A stretch of 64,000 bases of DNA from Streptomyces mutomycini (GTDB lineage Bacteria; Actinomycetota; Actinomycetes; Streptomycetales; Streptomycetaceae), in assembly GCF_001700505.1 (NCBI RefSeq), contig NZ_MAPV01000023.1:1-64000 (forward strand). The letters are read 5' to 3'. Of this stretch, positions 63,160 to 64,000 are shown piece by piece. Position 1 is the stretch's first letter. Each line of letters starts with the position of its first letter. The notes beneath the pieces were generated by a model that had not been told where the DNA came from, did not search any database, and saw nothing but the letters and a program-made list of their open reading frames with translations. A program made the translations under genes and the position numbers.

Positions 63160-63925
63160 GGTCCCCGTCCGCCGGCCGTACGCCGGTGAAGGCGTCGGTG
63201 CCCTCCAGGGAGCCGAGCCTGCCGAGGGGCCAGCCGAGCCAGTCGACGCGTCCGATCACCCGCTCGACGGGCACCATGCCACCTCCGGGCTGCCCCAGAT
63301 GGTCACGGGAGTCCCGCGAGTTGCTGCGGTGGTCGCCCATCACCCACAGCTTGCCGTCCGGCACCACGATGTCGAAGGCGACGTCGGACGGACGGTCACC
63401 CGGGTGCAGATACGGCTCGTCGAGCGGAGCGCCGTTCACCTCGAGCCTCCCCCGCTTCTCGCAGCAGACCACACGGTCGCCCCCCACGCCCACCACCCGC
63501 TTCACGAAGTCGGACCCGGCGGGTTCGGCCAGCCCCAGGGACGCGGCCGCCCCCCGCAGCAGCGTGCCGACGGCGTTCCCCCCGGCCGCCGTCTCCGGTA
63601 CGAAGGATCCGGTGCCGTCGAAGACCACCACGTCGCCACGCCGGGGCTCGGTGCCGAAACGGTACGCCAGTTTGTTGACGAGGACCCGGTCCCCGATCTG
63701 GAGCGTGGGCTGCATCGAGCCACTGGGTATCAGGAAGGGCTGCAGGACGAAAGCGCTGAAGAGCAGCAGAGCGGCCGTGCAGAGCATGCCGAGGAAGACG
63801 GTCCGTCCCCAGGACATCGACGCGGCCGGCCGCTCCCGGACATGCGTGGAGCGCGACCCCTCCTCCGTCCCGTCCGCGGGGCCGGAGGAGCGATCGCGCT
63901 CCATGTGCTGTGCTTCGGTGTCCAT
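63152..63925 (-). CDS. lepB: Type I signal peptidase lacking a C-terminal anchor
   Basis: 257 residues from ATG 63923-63925. Acidic/basic N-terminus, one transmembrane segment (VFLGMLCTAALLLFSAFVL), Ser in IPSGSMQPTL, Lys in FVKRVVGVGGDR, box E MGDHRSNSRDSR. Unlike the other three there is no hydrophobic segment at the C-terminus, as described for S. lividans SipW. Its stop overlaps the next start by eight bases. First in the cluster, next to rplS. Confidence 0.92.
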   Translation of the reverse strand: MDTEAQHMERDRSSGPADGTEEGSRSTHVRERPAASMSWGRTVFLGMLCTAALLLFSAFVLQPFLIPSGSMQPTLQIGDRVLVNKLAYRFGTEPRRGDVVVFDGTGSFVPETAAGGNAVGTLLRGAAASLGLAEPAGSDFVKRVVGVGGDRVVCCEKRGRLEVNGAPLDEPYLHPGDRPSDVAFDIVVPDGKLWVMGDHRSNSRDSRDHLGQPGGGMVPVERVIGRVDWLGWPLGRLGSLEGTDAFTGVRPADGDHG

Positions 63926-63970
63926 CGGGGCCGAATCCTATCGGGCCATGCTGTGGACGCCGGAGGTGAA

Positions 63971-64000
63971 TCAGCGGTCGCGCTTCTCCTTGATCTTCGC
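63971..64000 (-). CDS. rplS: 50S ribosomal protein L19, C-terminal end only
   Basis: The last nine codons (AKIKEKRDR) and the stop are inside the window. This matches the C-terminus of L19, the usual neighbour of the signal peptidase cluster in Streptomyces. The rest lies beyond the window edge. Confidence 0.85.
   Translation of the reverse strand, partial: AKIKEKRDR

Noticed and set aside
1..64000. Prophage, integrated plasmid, insertion sequence, CRISPR or tRNA-linked island
   Set aside because: No integrase, transposase, regular repeat-spacer array, attachment-site duplication or tRNA was seen; base composition is uniform apart from short promoter gaps.

Overview
The window is a contiguous piece of a very GC-rich actinobacterial chromosome, almost certainly Streptomyces. 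The evidence is very high GC with G/C-ending codons, frequent GTG starts, the sporulation sigma factor whiG, a cluster of four type I signal peptidases next to rplS, a DUF2469 gene, and a gene order that (from memory) matches the S. coelicolor core region running from infB to rplS. I saw no insertion sequence, prophage, CRISPR array, tRNA or rRNA. Apart from short intergenic spaces, all of it is coding.

Layout. 1-2592 (minus strand): rimP-nusA-ylxR-infB translation/transcription operon, with infB cut by the window edge. 2764-4758 (plus): a small lipoprotein, a ferritin-like DUF4439 protein and a kinase-fold protein with a degraded active site, ending at a perfect hairpin facing proS. 4820-13498 (minus): proS, two GNAT acetyltransferases, then the MEP isoprenoid genes ispG and dxr separated by a site-2 protease (rseP), and an EPSP synthase (aroA). 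13577-26029: a long acyl-CoA dehydrogenase, an aldehyde dehydrogenase, a PucR-type regulator, an unusual membrane-bound ATPase, gabT, a PAP2-like protein and a small Streptomyces-type unknown. 24614-39786: a polyamine and GABA utilisation region with a potABCD spermidine/putrescine-type importer operon (with a PuuB-like flavoprotein and an aldehyde dehydrogenase), then a second aldehyde dehydrogenase divergent from an Lrp/AsnC regulator and an aminotransferase. Between these lie a NADAR protein, a DUF4190 protein, an adenosine-deaminase-family enzyme that is probably the aminodeoxyfutalosine deaminase of menaquinone synthesis, a GDPD phosphodiesterase and a DUF574 methyltransferase. 40004-43507: a divergent ABC exporter pair, a LOG-like protein and an SRPBCC protein. 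43591-47592: a thiamine ABC importer under a TPP riboswitch. 47673-53603: rlmN, cdsA, frr, pyrH, tsf and rpsB. 53882-56046: an M23 peptidase, a TetR regulator and whiG. 56308-59458: dprA, comM and yraN. 59629-63925: DUF2469, a Nudix hydrolase and four tandem signal peptidases. The last 30 bases are the 3' end of rplS.

How the parts fit. The importer, PuuB-like oxidase, aldehyde dehydrogenases, aminotransferase, gabT and the PucR and Lrp regulators together look like a route from imported polyamines through GABA to succinate. A perfect inverted repeat upstream of the importer operon shares half-site sequence with the Lrp intergenic region and may be the common operator. The least explained parts are the pseudokinase cluster (2764-4758), the solitary membrane ATPase (19007-21376), the ABC pair with an aberrant signature motif (40004-41886), and a coding-like stretch on the minus strand at about 36095-36268.
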